Below are positions 54,564-64,000 of a stretch of DNA of 64,000 bases, in pieces (the stretch's first letter is position 1; every line of letters begins with the position of its first letter). The notes under the pieces are model-generated. The model had not been told where the DNA came from and ran no database searches. It saw nothing but the letters and a program-made list of their open reading frames with translations. Source of the DNA: Plazaster borealis (Eukaryota > Echinodermata > Asteroidea > Forcipulatida > Labidiasteridae); NCBI GenBank assembly GCA_021014325.1, contig CM037457.1:6864721-6928720 (forward strand), written 5' to 3'. Position numbers and translations under genes: made by a program.

Positions 54564-57500
54564 CTTGTTTCCAAGATTAGTTGCTTGCATTAAAGACACC
54601 ATTGCCTTCATCATCTGCTGTGTGTCTGAGCAGAGTCTAGCAAGGGTATGCATACTGCTGTTGACACTCCTGACTAGCTGGTCTTCAGACTGTCCAGCAC
54701 TGCTCACCAGCATCTTGGTGTTGCTGGTGAACTCCCGCACCTCAGACATCAACGAATCTTTGCAAAATTTGAACTGTCTCAAGCTGGGCTCTGAATCTTC
54801 TGCTAAAATACAGGTCTGTAGCTCAGATATCAGAAGCCTGATGTCTCCAAGAGCTTCTGAGACAGATTCTGTGCCAAGGTACTCTTTACTTTCCAGTTCT
54901 AAAGTGTAGGAATCGGCACTTATGTCTGACTCAAAGCTGTTCATGGATTTAGATGATGTGAAGGAAGGAGGAGGGATAAAGTGCTCTGGGAGAGCCCAAG
55001 GTCTGGATTTAACTGGCGGGAGAGACACAGGGAGTGGAGGTGGTGTGGAGAAATCATCCGAGTCTGCACTTTCCTGGTCATAGCCACTAGGACTTGGAAG
55101 TGGGACTGGGGATGACTGCATCTCCGATGACGATGAGGATAATGAGTCATCAGAAGGATACATCGCCTTCCTTGGGGAGGCTGGTGGATTATTTGGGCGA
55201 GGAGGGGGTGGGCGCTTTGGCAGGGATGCATGAATTGATCCTGGGCCAGGGTACTTTTGAGGAGAAGACGGATATGAAATTGGCCTACTTGTTGCTTTGC
55301 TTAAGGACTGGCTGTGCCGAAGTGGTGCATAAGTTAAATCAGTTGCACTGTTTAAGTCTTCTGACTTTGATCTTGTATCGTATAGAGAAACTGGGCGAGA
55401 AGCTGCTGATCTCAGGGGCATTGATTGTGACTCATCGGAGGCATCATTGAGGTCTAGTGAAACAGGCCGTTGTAATCCTCCAACTGTTCGCAGTTTCTGG
55501 GATTCTTTAAAAGAAGGTTCTCCAGATTTGTCTTTTTTGTGATCAAACATTGATACGTCATACGAATCCTTTCGAGAAAGTGATCGGAATGCCCTCAAGG
55601 GTCTTGACCTTCTGGAGTCCCTCTTTTCTTTCGGTGAGGATGGCAGAACAGGCTCATCAGCCTTGCTGGTGCTTTTAGAGAAAGGTTTTGCCCCCCGAAG
55701 GAATGATAAACTTCTTGCAGGAGACAATAACTTTGCAATAGATGAAGGACTCGATGATGATATTGTGTTCCTAAAATTATGTTTCTCCTTTGAGCGTTTG
55801 AGGTGATCAGGCTTTGGAGGCGGGGGTGGGGGAGCCTTTCTCCTTGGCTTAGTGCCATCTGGAGTAACACCTGCTGAGAAGGTATTACTCCTTGCAATTG
55901 GTCGATTGCTTTCACTTACATGTCTCAACTCACTGTCTACTGATAATCGAGGACCGAGGATAGTTTTACTGTAAGTGTTTGATTTCATTTTGACATCAAT
56001 ACTTTCACTTGGTCCCAGGTTTACATCCTCTCCTCTCCTGGAATCCTGATAGGTTTGCTCATCCTCTGTCCCTACATTAACCATACCAGAACGTGGTCCC
56101 GGTGCAAACGACGAAGACCTTTTTACAGTCTTCACTGTTTCTTCAGTTTGAACTGCACACTTTCCATTTGTTTGGTCGGAGCTGACTGTCTTACTGACAA
56201 CCTTCAAAGATGATGACCTGTGGACAGAGCTGGAGTGTTCATGCACTTCAACAGCCTTCCCTGTCTCGAACTGATATATTTTCTTGAACAATCCCGGTGA
56301 ATATCTCCTCCTTGGTGGAGGCTCTGGGGCACTTGGAGATGTTTTCTTTGGCTCTGATTTTGTGGGGAGAACAGTAGTATCAAAATCCCCTCCGGTAAGA
56401 CTATCCACACTATCCTGTCGAGCTACCTTTGGCCTGATCACTGGGTTTTTTGGAGGCACTTTTGGACCAATTTTAATTGACTTGACCTCCGCAATGGGCT
56501 TAACAGCAGTGAGGGAGGCAGCTAGCATCGAGTCTGAAATAGCTTTAGGTGACTCAACAGAACCACATTCACCTCCATCAACTGAGTCAATTTCACAATT
56601 TCCTCCATTTTGTTCACTTGATGTTTCCCCATCCTCAGGATGTTGGACTGTGCAGGTGGAGTCTTCAACACCTTGGTTTTCCCTGTTTCTTACTTCAACT
56701 CGTCTCACCTCCTTGAGTTTGCTTTGTCCAGTATTGATCTCTTCCAAAGCAACACCTGCTCCGATGTGGTCAAGATCACCTGGCCCTAGCTGACAGAATC
56801 CGCTGTCCTGGCTAGAACTCAACATACTGGAACTTATTTTCCTTGGTCTGCTTGATGATGCATTGCTAAGATTTGGTTCCCCTTTGCTTGGAGATACTGG
56901 TACTTCAACAGGGGAGTGTGGTCTTGAGTTAATTGGTATTGAGGAGCTCTCTGGTTCGGTTGCATTATGTTGTGTAATTGGGCTATCTTTGTGAAGAATT
57001 TGAATTGGGCTCTCTTCTTGAGATCTAATTGGGCTATCTTTTTGAAGAGCTTGGATTGGGCTCTCTTCTTGAGATCTAATTGGGCTATCTTCATGAAGAG
57101 CTTGGATTGGGCTTTCTTCTTGAGATCTAATTGGGCTATCTTTTTGAAGAGCTTGAATTGGGCTCTCTTCTTGAGATCTAATTGGGCTATCTTTTTTAAG
57201 AGCTTGGATTGGGCTCTCTTCTTGAGATCTTGTTGGGCTATCTTTTTGAAGAGCTTGGATTGGGCTCTCTTCTTGAGATCTAATTGGGCTATCTTTTAAA
57301 GAAGCTCTGATTGTACTATCTTTTTGAAGATGGATTGGACAATCTTTTGAGAAAAATTTAGATTGAAAATCTTCCTTAGGAGATGCACAAGGGGCACTTT
57401 GAGTGTCAAGTTGCCCTTTGGGAAGATCAACATCAAGGGCTGTCATTTCTTTACTTAGGATGGGTCCCCCTATCAAATTTATCATTACAGTAGTGCTGTA

Positions 57501-59223
57501 ATTACTGTCACTCGAACTTGCTGATTTTGTTGGAGTTTTGGATGGAGAAACTGGTGGTGAAATTGCAGGTGACATTGGAGGTGGTTGAACTATCAGTGAG
57601 TCTATGACTCCAATGTCAAAGTCAGAGATTGGTGGTGGAGGAATGACAGCATTAAGCAGTTCCTCATCAAGATCTCCAGCATCCATGGTAGGGGGAGAGA
57701 TGATCAAGGAGGCAATCAGTTCATCCATGTTATCCTCCTGGGATTTGCAATCTGCTGTTACTTGTGATTCAAGTGTGTCGTTTGCTTTTTCTGAACCATC
57801 AAAGGCACTCAGATTTGGACTGCTGCCATGTAAGGTTGATATACTGTCACTATCAGACCCTAAAGAGCTGACAAGGTTTGGAGGGTTGTCCCCTGAAAGA
57901 TCGGGGGTAGGGGTGGGGTCACGGTCCACTGATGCTGCTCTTGAAGGAGATTTCCTTCCACAGACCATGCTAAAATAGTCTGATGGAGAATGGCTGAGGA
58001 AGGATTCATCTGTGACACCGTTGTCAATGATTTCAGAGGAGATGGTCTCATTACCGGAATCGGATTCACATTCTGGATCCCGCTGGACGGATCTGCTGAG
58101 GAGCTCGTCTCTATGGTTGAGACTGCCATTTATTGCATCTAAGGCAGAGAGCTGGAACCCATGGGCTTCATCTGATGCCTCCTCTTCTGCATCAGGAGAA
58201 GGTAGATCAATGATTGATACAGGCACAGGCGAGTCAGAAGCAGGCAGCTTGTCAACCCGCTCTTCTTCAGTCTTCCTTGTGTAAAGGTTAGACAAATCTA
58301 GTGGAGGGATTTCTGGTTCGGTGAGAGAACATATGGAATCGTCTTTGCCTGGGCTGCTGACAAATGAAGTTTGTGTTAAGTCCACAATGTCGCTATCAAC
58401 ACTGCTGTTTGAGTGAGACAAGTTATGGAAGGCATCTGTCTTTATGTCTCTATCATTCTCATCTTGGCTATCAATGCTTGCACCGCGAAGTCCATCCTCT
58501 TTGGTGATTTGTCTGTTGTGAGCGAGTAACACAGAGTCCTGAACTACAAGTTTGCTTCTTGTATTGTTCACAGCAGACGTGGAAGTCATTTTCTGCGATT
58601 CCGTTTCATCCTCATCCTCCTCATTCTCCTCAGCATATTCTTCACATTCAGAGAGAGATGGACAAATTTCCTTCACAGGAATCAAGCTGTTATCATTGTA
58701 TATAGTATAATGCAAAAGTTTGACTTGTCCTCCTTTATTCTTCTTTTCATTAATCGGTGAGTACATAGCGACAGAATCGCTCACATCAAAATGTTTTGTG
58801 AGAGACTTTCTCCTGGGCATGTTATAAGCGTCTCCGCTCGTCTCCAAGAAGACCTTCTTCTCATCTGACCCGTCAATCATCATGTCTAGCCTGTTTTCCT
58901 GCATAGGTTTAAGGCTGTCCTCTCTAGTTTCTGATTTGGGGGTTTGGACGTCGTCAAACATGTCCTCAACCATGTCAGAGAGACTCGTCAAGTCCAGGGA
59001 TTTATCACTCCAGGATGAGATGGTACTACTATCCGAGGTGGACTTGGAGATGGTGCTGGAGTCGAGGGAGTTGTTGGTGTTTTTGTGGAGGGTGTTGGGT
59101 TTGTGGTAGCTATCTGATGGCTCATACTCCTCACACTCTTCCTGGATGGTGTAAGACATCACAGCACCGTCTGGCTGTCCACCAGCTGCTTCCAAAGGGT
59201 GAAAGCGACCCAGGGCTTTCAAT
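54564..59223 (-). CDS. FERM-domain scaffold protein (FRMPD-like), large penultimate exon
   Basis: A 4660-bp exon, acceptor CGTTTCAG and donor GTGAGT, encoding about 1553 residues. It starts LKALGRFHPL (end of the FERM region) and continues as a very long Ser/Pro/Asp-rich, mostly disordered region with an acidic patch (EENEEDEDE), an in-frame 17-residue repeat array, PRRKSL and many SP sites, polyproline runs (PPPPPPKP, PPPRPNNPP) and basic stretches (RDSRRSRPLRAF). It ends with about 110 residues of predicted helix (EALGDIRLLISEL to MVSLMQATNLGNK). This arrangement (FERM, long disordered linker, helical end) suits FRMPD1/3/4-type cortical scaffolds; I cannot exclude another FERM family. Binding partners are unknown. 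Confidence 0.8.
56985..57320 (-). repeat. In-frame 51-bp minisatellite in the FERM-protein exon
   Basis: About six to seven units encode KDSPIRSQEESPIQALQ, 17 residues, with small changes (T for I, E for K, H or K at the end, I for A). Each unit has two Ser-Pro dipeptides. Codons are almost identical between units, so the array is young. The open frame on the opposite strand (56967-57299) is an artefact of this array. Confidence 0.9.
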
Positions 59224-59357
59224 CTGAAACGACAAACAAACATAAGTTGTTAAACACAAAACCAATTTATCATTGTGTCAGTGCAAAAATATTGTAATCT
59301 CCTTAAAAAGCACTTATGCTATGCGCAAGTTTGAAATTGTGAAAGTTTGTATCTCGC

Positions 59358-59730
59358 TTAAAGGCATCGACACCTTTGGTAATGACTCTGATAAATAACG
59401 GCAATAAAAACTTACTAGGTAAGAAGTATAGCAGCTTTGGATAGTATAATGCATTTTGAGAAACTTTTCACTTTGAAGTACTGCGGTTATGGAAAAATAT
59501 ATCACTTGTTATCCCCCAAAACATTTGAATCTGAGACAGAGTGTGTATTCCAACGCAGATTATTCTTCCTGCGTGGACATAACCACTCCAGATTTTCGGC
59601 ACTATCTCAAAAACGCTACCACCTTTTGAAATGAAATTTTCACAGGTTAGTTTTATGGTATATATCTACAATTATATAGGTTTAAAACAAACAATAGGCT
59701 CCAATTAGCAAACGTGTACGATGCCTTTAA
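59358..59730. mobile_element. Short TIR element, body type A, in a FERM-gene intron
   Basis: Starts TTAAAGGCATCGACACCTTT and ends CAAACGTGTACGATGCCTTTAA (last 20 bp inverted to the start with few changes). Body as at 3468-3823. TTAA at both ends. Confidence 0.85.
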
Positions 59731-60595
59731 AATATCCCAACGTACACACAAAACAAGTACGCGCCAAGGTACATGTACAACGATTTTGCATGGGGCATTT
59801 TTGTGTGACATACAACTTTTTTGTAAAATCGAGATACAACGGTTCTTTTTAATGACACGATGGTATGCTGATGACATAGTCTTTGATTTGGTCTATTTCT
59901 TCATTTGGTTTCAATATTATTTATACTATTTATAACAAATCAAACTAAGAATGGGTCTTTGAAGGGGAAAGTTTTCCTTGGTGAGTTTTGTTTCTCACAG
60001 GTAACAGCATTTTAGACAGGATTATTTCAGAACAAAACAATTGGTACTTAAATATCAAAATAAGAAGAAGCGAGCTTTAAACTTAAAAACACTATCATAT
60101 CACATTAATACAGTAATTAGGCACCATTTTTGAAAAAAAGCCGTTGAATTTACGACAAGACCGTAATTATATTTATTTTACTTTCTTTCTTGACTCACAT
60201 ATCCTTCCCATCCAAATTTGTTATGTACCCTTCCGCCCCCCCATCAACAACCTTGAAAAAAAAAATCTTCCCTCCTCAATACCCATCATCAGTTTGCCGT
60301 TCTATGATTTAACTTCCAATAAATCTGCATCTTTGGTTGAAGTGAGAACGTTTTTATTCAAAGTATTAATGTTCTTCCTGTTGAAGTAACATGTTTTTAA
60401 ATTTTTAAATTTATATAAATATTGCTTCATGTCAATTTTAATGTAAAACCTGTAGTTTTTGTTTTACTTTTGTATCGAATTTCTGAGAGTTAAATGGGGA
60501 CTTTTGTGCGTAAAATTGTTGCACTTCAGATTTATGGCTGCCTAAAACAATTGAGATAAATAAACCATAATATATTAATATCACAAAGGAAACTG
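59731..60595. other. FERM-gene intron, nothing recognised
   Basis: AT-rich intronic sequence with a C run near 60235. The frame at 60144-60389 has no domain. Confidence 0.4.
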
Positions 60596-60910
60596 ACTGG
60601 GTAAATTGTATAATAACTCTGGGTTATACTTGATTATTGATTTATATTTGTGAGATAAAACGTTGCATTCCCTTAAGGTGATCCCTTGCCTGCTGCTTCC
60701 CAGGTTGTATCGTAAACTTGGGTGTGATCCCTGGCTATATGGCAGTTACAGGTTGAATGGCTTCTGACTGACACCCCCAAACAAAGATACTGACAAAATA
60801 GGGAGACCGCCAACATTGGGCTAGACAGCTCAGTTGGTAGAGTACTGACATGTTGATCTGGAGTTCAAGTACCGCTCTACTACATTTGTCTTTGTTCAAC
60901 CCAAAACTAA
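60590..60910 (+). repeat. tRNA-Asn-like element, longest (about 320 bp) degenerate copy
   Basis: It includes the upstream part seen at 33740-33920 (AAGGAAACTGACTGGGTAAA, CCTTAAGGTGATCCC, CAGGTTGTATCGTA), then CAAAGATACTGACAAAATAG, a decayed core 60819-60887 with loop ATGTTGA (GTT, canonical T33) and the closing TTTGTCTTTGTTCAACCC. It shows the full extent of the family and lies antisense in an intron. Confidence 0.75.
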
Positions 60911-60943
60911 TATTCATCTCATACATTTACTTGAAATACTGAC

Positions 60944-61148
60944 CTATTAATGTAAGCAATGTCTGCTTCATACGGCGGGGGTCCCATGGATAAATCCACT
61001 GTATATTCCCCGTCTCCTCCAGCTCTGTGAACGCCCCACTCTGTCCTTCCCCCTGCTTCTCCCTCCCCGGCTACCAGTTCTGACACCAGGTCATTTGGGT
61101 AGTTCCAATCTGCTAAGATAACACGGTGCTTATCACAGTAGGCTGGAG
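60944..61148 (-). CDS. FERM-domain scaffold protein (FRMPD-like), internal exon
   Basis: Acceptor TTCTCTGTGCAG, donor GTCAGT, 205 bp. It begins with two bases completing an Ala codon and ends with AG of an Arg codon, consistent with both neighbours. Product: PAYCDKHRVILADWNYPNDL, then a Gly/Glu-rich loop and ADIAYIN. This is linker just after the FERM F3 lobe. Confidence 0.85.
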
Positions 61149-61527
61149 CTGCACAGAGAAAACAAATAATGCAATAAGCCACAAATTCAACTTTGCTTTT
61201 ACGGTTCATTGCAAATGTTCCCAGGTACAAGTCTAGGTTGTGTTCGTTTGTAACCTGATGAAGTACCGGTTTATTATGATCTCTTTAATCTCTTTCTAAT
61301 GGAGCGGTACAGAACAAGTAAAGTTTTTGCTTCAACAGAAGCTGGTTACCAGCCAAAATGTCAAGTGATGTATCTGAATCCCAGCTTGTTTTTCCCCTTA
61401 GCAAATTAATTTATTGAGAAATATTTTCTTCTATGCTGCTCTTTTAAAAGAGGTTGAAGAGTGCAACAATCCTACCAGCCTACTTTCATCACTGTGAAGA
61501 CCTGCGCACAATTCCATGACATGGTGA

Positions 61528-61670
61528 TCAGGTTGGCTTAGTGGTTTCTTTCCCTACCTTTCACTTATTTGAATCCTACCCAAAACCTAATTTGAAGTCC
61601 CTACATGATTCTGTAGGTTTCCCCAAGTTGGGGTTTTCCCTTCCGTATCTAAAAGCTGGCATTTCTTCAA
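61528..61670 (+). repeat. Degenerate copy of the GTTGGCTTAGTGG SINE
   Basis: AGGTTGGCTTAGTGGTTTC (A box region), a decayed B box (TTGAATCCTACCC), and AGTCCCTACATGATTCTGTA followed by GGTTTCCCCAAGTTGGGGTT. It belongs to the same family as 62107-62260 and the minisatellite flanks at 28.76 and 29.56 kb. Confidence 0.65.
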
Positions 61671-61845
61671 TATGTTCTCTTCACAGGTATCCTCAGTCCT
61701 ACAGTCCTTATGAGGGATCCTTGGTTTGAGTACCAGTTAAGATATAACAGTAGTACAAATAGTACTAGATATGAAAGTAGTTGGCTCTGAAGCTGGGGTG
61801 TGTTTTGTTCTATTATTGACATTCAAACTACAACAGAAACCTTAC

Positions 61846-61978
61846 CTTCAGTTTCTGCCGAGTGCGAGTAGTGAGATGGAAGCAGTGATCGATTGCTATC
61901 TACAAATAGTCGGTAGTACCCATTAACTAGAGTGACCATGTCATATGCATCATCATGAGTAAGGAGCAAGACAATCGG
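61846..61978 (-). CDS. FERM-domain scaffold protein (FRMPD-like), FERM F3 exon
   Basis: Acceptor CTCTCTCCACAG before CCG, donor GTAAGG, 133 bp. Product PIVLLLTHDDAYDMVTLVNG then YYRLFVDSNRSLL. The pattern of residues (A-x-x-M-x-x-L-x-x-G-Y-Y-R-L) is the C-terminal helix of FERM F3 lobes, as in FAK and FRMPD proteins. Ends one base into an Ala codon, matching the next exon. Confidence 0.87.
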
Positions 61979-62106
61979 CTGTGGAGAGAGGGAGAGGAAA
62001 ATTATTAAGTTTGTCTGACAACTAAACACATGGACATCGCTCATCACACTTGCAGAAGATTAGTGTAGAAGATTGCTGTGGATTTGTCTAAACAGGTTCG
62101 CATTCA

Positions 62107-62262
62107 GGTTGGCTTAGTGGTTGGTATCTTGCTCCAAGCTTCCACCTCTGTGGACCCGGGTTCGAATCCCAGAATGGAGCTTTGCATGTGGATGGTGTTT
62201 TTAGTCCCTACTGAATTGCTGGGTTTTCTCAGTGAGGCCATTTGGAGTGTCACTTGGTTTCA
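62107..62262 (+). repeat. tRNA-derived SINE (GTTGGCTTAGTGG family), antisense in an intron
   Basis: TTGGCTTAGTGGTTGG (A box) and CCGGGTTCGAATCCCAG (B box) lie 42 bp apart, preceded by ACCTCTGTGGAC and followed by GGAGCTTTGCATGTGGATGG, then AGTCCCTACTGAATTGCTGG. The part from ACCTCTG to GCATG corresponds, in reverse complement, to one 44-bp unit of the minisatellite at 28.8-30.6 kb. Confidence 0.75.
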
Positions 62263-62742
62263 TACCAAAAAGATTTAATATTATCAATAATCAGAGTAAT
62301 AAATAAATTATTGAGAAAAAATACTACAATTCTAAAAACAAAATCCCACTTTGACATTTCTGCTATCCCTAATATGATGCAAAACATTGAAAAACCTGAT
62401 ATTGATTCTTTGCATGACAAATCTTTGCAAAACAAAATAAGTCTCCTGACGATGACTAGAGCAGGCAGTGAAGTTAACAACGAGAAGTCCCCTCAATCCA
62501 CTTAGCGAAAGTAGTAGTCCCGGCCGATTTCCTACCTTCCGCCCAAGTAGTAAGTAGTTAAGAAGCAGGACAGTTCTTTTCAGAAATTGGTAGTCTCCCG
62601 AATCCCGAAATCTACTCTTTCTTTTAGAATACATAGCAAGACAAGTTCTTAAAGAACAAAATCTACACAGCAAAGTAGATATACACATGGTGTTGGCGCA
62701 AACCGAATATACATCAAAACAAAATAAACTATTCAAACTGAC

Positions 62743-62946
62743 CTTCTCATTTTTGACATGTAACTCCACCCTAAGGCAGTCACCATCGACTAGTGCAGGA
62801 CAAAGTTGAATGTCTGTCAGCTGACTGAACTCGGCCAACAATGATGTGATGTTATTAACCATGCTGATTATCTGAGTAATGCCACATTTTGGACCAACCA
62901 GCACTGTGCAATGGTAGTCTAATAAGTTCTCACTCTCAACGTTTGT
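62743..62946 (-). CDS. FERM-domain scaffold protein (FRMPD-like), FERM F2/F3 exon
   Basis: Acceptor TTTCTTTGTAG before ACA, donor GTCAGT, 204 bp, 68 codons, phase 0. Product includes YHCTVLVGPKCGITQIISM, LLAEFSQLTDIQL and LRVELHVKNEK, which fits the start of an F3 (PTB-like) lobe. Earlier exons (F1, F2 and any PDZ domain) are off the right edge, so PDZ presence, and the FRMPD name, cannot be checked here. Confidence 0.85.
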
Positions 62947-64000
62947 CTACAAAGAAATATCCAAAGGGAAGAAAGATGTCAGGTTTTGGACAGAGGGAGA
63001 TCAGTAACAGTGTTTGGTTTGAAGTAAATCATCTCATTATCCTGTTGTTAAGTCATTGCGTTACATGTGTGCATATCTGCTGTATGCCCAAAGTTGTCAC
63101 TACTCCTGGCTCCAAAGCTGGCAAACGTTTGGGAGTAATCGGACCACCCATTTCATCGTTCAAAAGCATTTCTTATGATAACAATTTTAATTTTGAGAAG
63201 ATCTTTTAGTCTCTGAAGAATGTATGTAAAAAACCAAGTCCAATTCATAGTTTTCTCTGAAAACTAGTTCTTTGCAACTCCTATGAGCTTCTGGTAATCA
63301 GTGGAGCCAGTTGGTGTGAAGAATGCGTGGCTTATAGCGGAATTATATCACACTTATAAACAGGATTGCTGAGCATGTTTAATTTGAAACAAGTTTAACC
63401 AAAACTATACTAGACCTGTCTCTGGTTTGACTATCATAACCAACAGTGAAGATACTAAATACATTGTGGCAGCAGTATTTGCCACCCTATTTATACACCT
63501 GCCTTGTGCACACAAGTGATGTTAATAAAGACATTCACAGAATAACATTTGCAGATATTTAGTATAGTTTATCTGGGATAACTCCTTTGCAACAAGTTTC
63601 TGGTGTAACATTTTTTTCACAACTGCCTTCACATGGAGTATAACTAGCCTTTTGATAAGAGCAATCAACTTATCCCCAATTACAAAGCTGCTCTAAAGCA
63701 GAGGATAGATCTCAGAAGTTACAGAACAATATTGCTGTAGGAAAACAGCTTAGGGAAGTGCCTGGCTAACTTGGTTTTCTTTGCAAATAAATATGTTTAT
63801 TGAAAACTACAGAGTAGGTATGAATCTACTCTTCTAAACAACGTTGATGTGCTTTCCATTTTAAAAGCAGCATTATGTACTTAACAGCGTTATGAAATTT
63901 GGCTTCAGCTATAATAAATATGTAAATAAGCAAAAGAATAATGATAAGTTTCACGCTTTTAAAGTTTATACCATTACAAATCCTTTAGACAAATATTTCA
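62947..64000. other. FERM-gene intron running off the right edge
   Basis: No exon was recognised on the minus strand between 62947 and the end of the window. The 106-aa plus-strand frame at 62889-63209 has no domain signal. Confidence 0.4.

Noticed and set aside
54541..58284. Plus-strand open frames of 75-169 aa opposite the FERM-protein exon
   Set aside because: Shadows of the long minus-strand coding exon; codon pattern and splice sites support only the minus strand.

Overview
The window is metazoan nuclear DNA: genes are split by GT-AG introns, intergenic space is long and AT-rich, and most of the non-genic sequence is mobile-element debris. Short TTAA-flanked elements, tRNA-derived SINEs and LINE 3' fragments, together with the gene set (PRCP, a FAM181 homologue, a FERM protein, opsin-like GPCRs), suggest a non-vertebrate deuterostome, most likely an echinoderm. 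The phylum call is inference; no marker gene here proves it.

Layout. 1-2041 (-): a frame-broken relic of an uncharacterised multicopy protein, lying in or beyond an intron of the next gene. 3196-6270 (-): the first three coding exons of lysosomal Pro-X carboxypeptidase (PRCP); the rest is off the left edge. About 6925-12330 (+): a segment carrying an intact, apparently intronless opsin-like rhodopsin-class GPCR (7634-8680), followed by a 1.2-kb foldback element. 12.3-25.3 kb: repeats only (TIR elements, a nested element, a tRNA-derived head, a TGACCCGG minisatellite). 25496-26740 (-): a single-exon FAM181 homologue with a TEAD-type omega-loop motif. 27-38.5 kb: repeats, including a 44-bp SINE-derived minisatellite (28.8-30.6 kb), a three-level nested foldback structure (32517-36950), and a cluster of tRNA-Asn-like hairpin elements. 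About 38500-43385 (-): an inverted second copy of the GPCR segment. Here the receptor has a SINE tail inserted in frame in its third cytoplasmic loop, and its last four codons are replaced by a LINE reverse-transcriptase 3' fragment that stays open to its own stop. 43.4-53.3 kb: repeats and unexplained sequence, with a complete tRNA-Leu-derived SINE. 53370-62946 (-): the last five exons of a large FERM-domain scaffold protein of FRMPD type, including a 4.66-kb exon with an in-frame 51-bp minisatellite.

The genes do not form a functional unit. The main interest is the inverted GPCR pair. Because the two copies are paralogous and otherwise alignable, each serves as the empty-site control for insertions in the other: a foldback element with a 4-bp target duplication in copy 1, and a LINE and a SINE inside the coding region in copy 2. 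A second theme is a family of short elements that carry an intact tRNA-like pol III promoter inside an inverted-repeat stem and sit repeatedly in (TA)n tracts.
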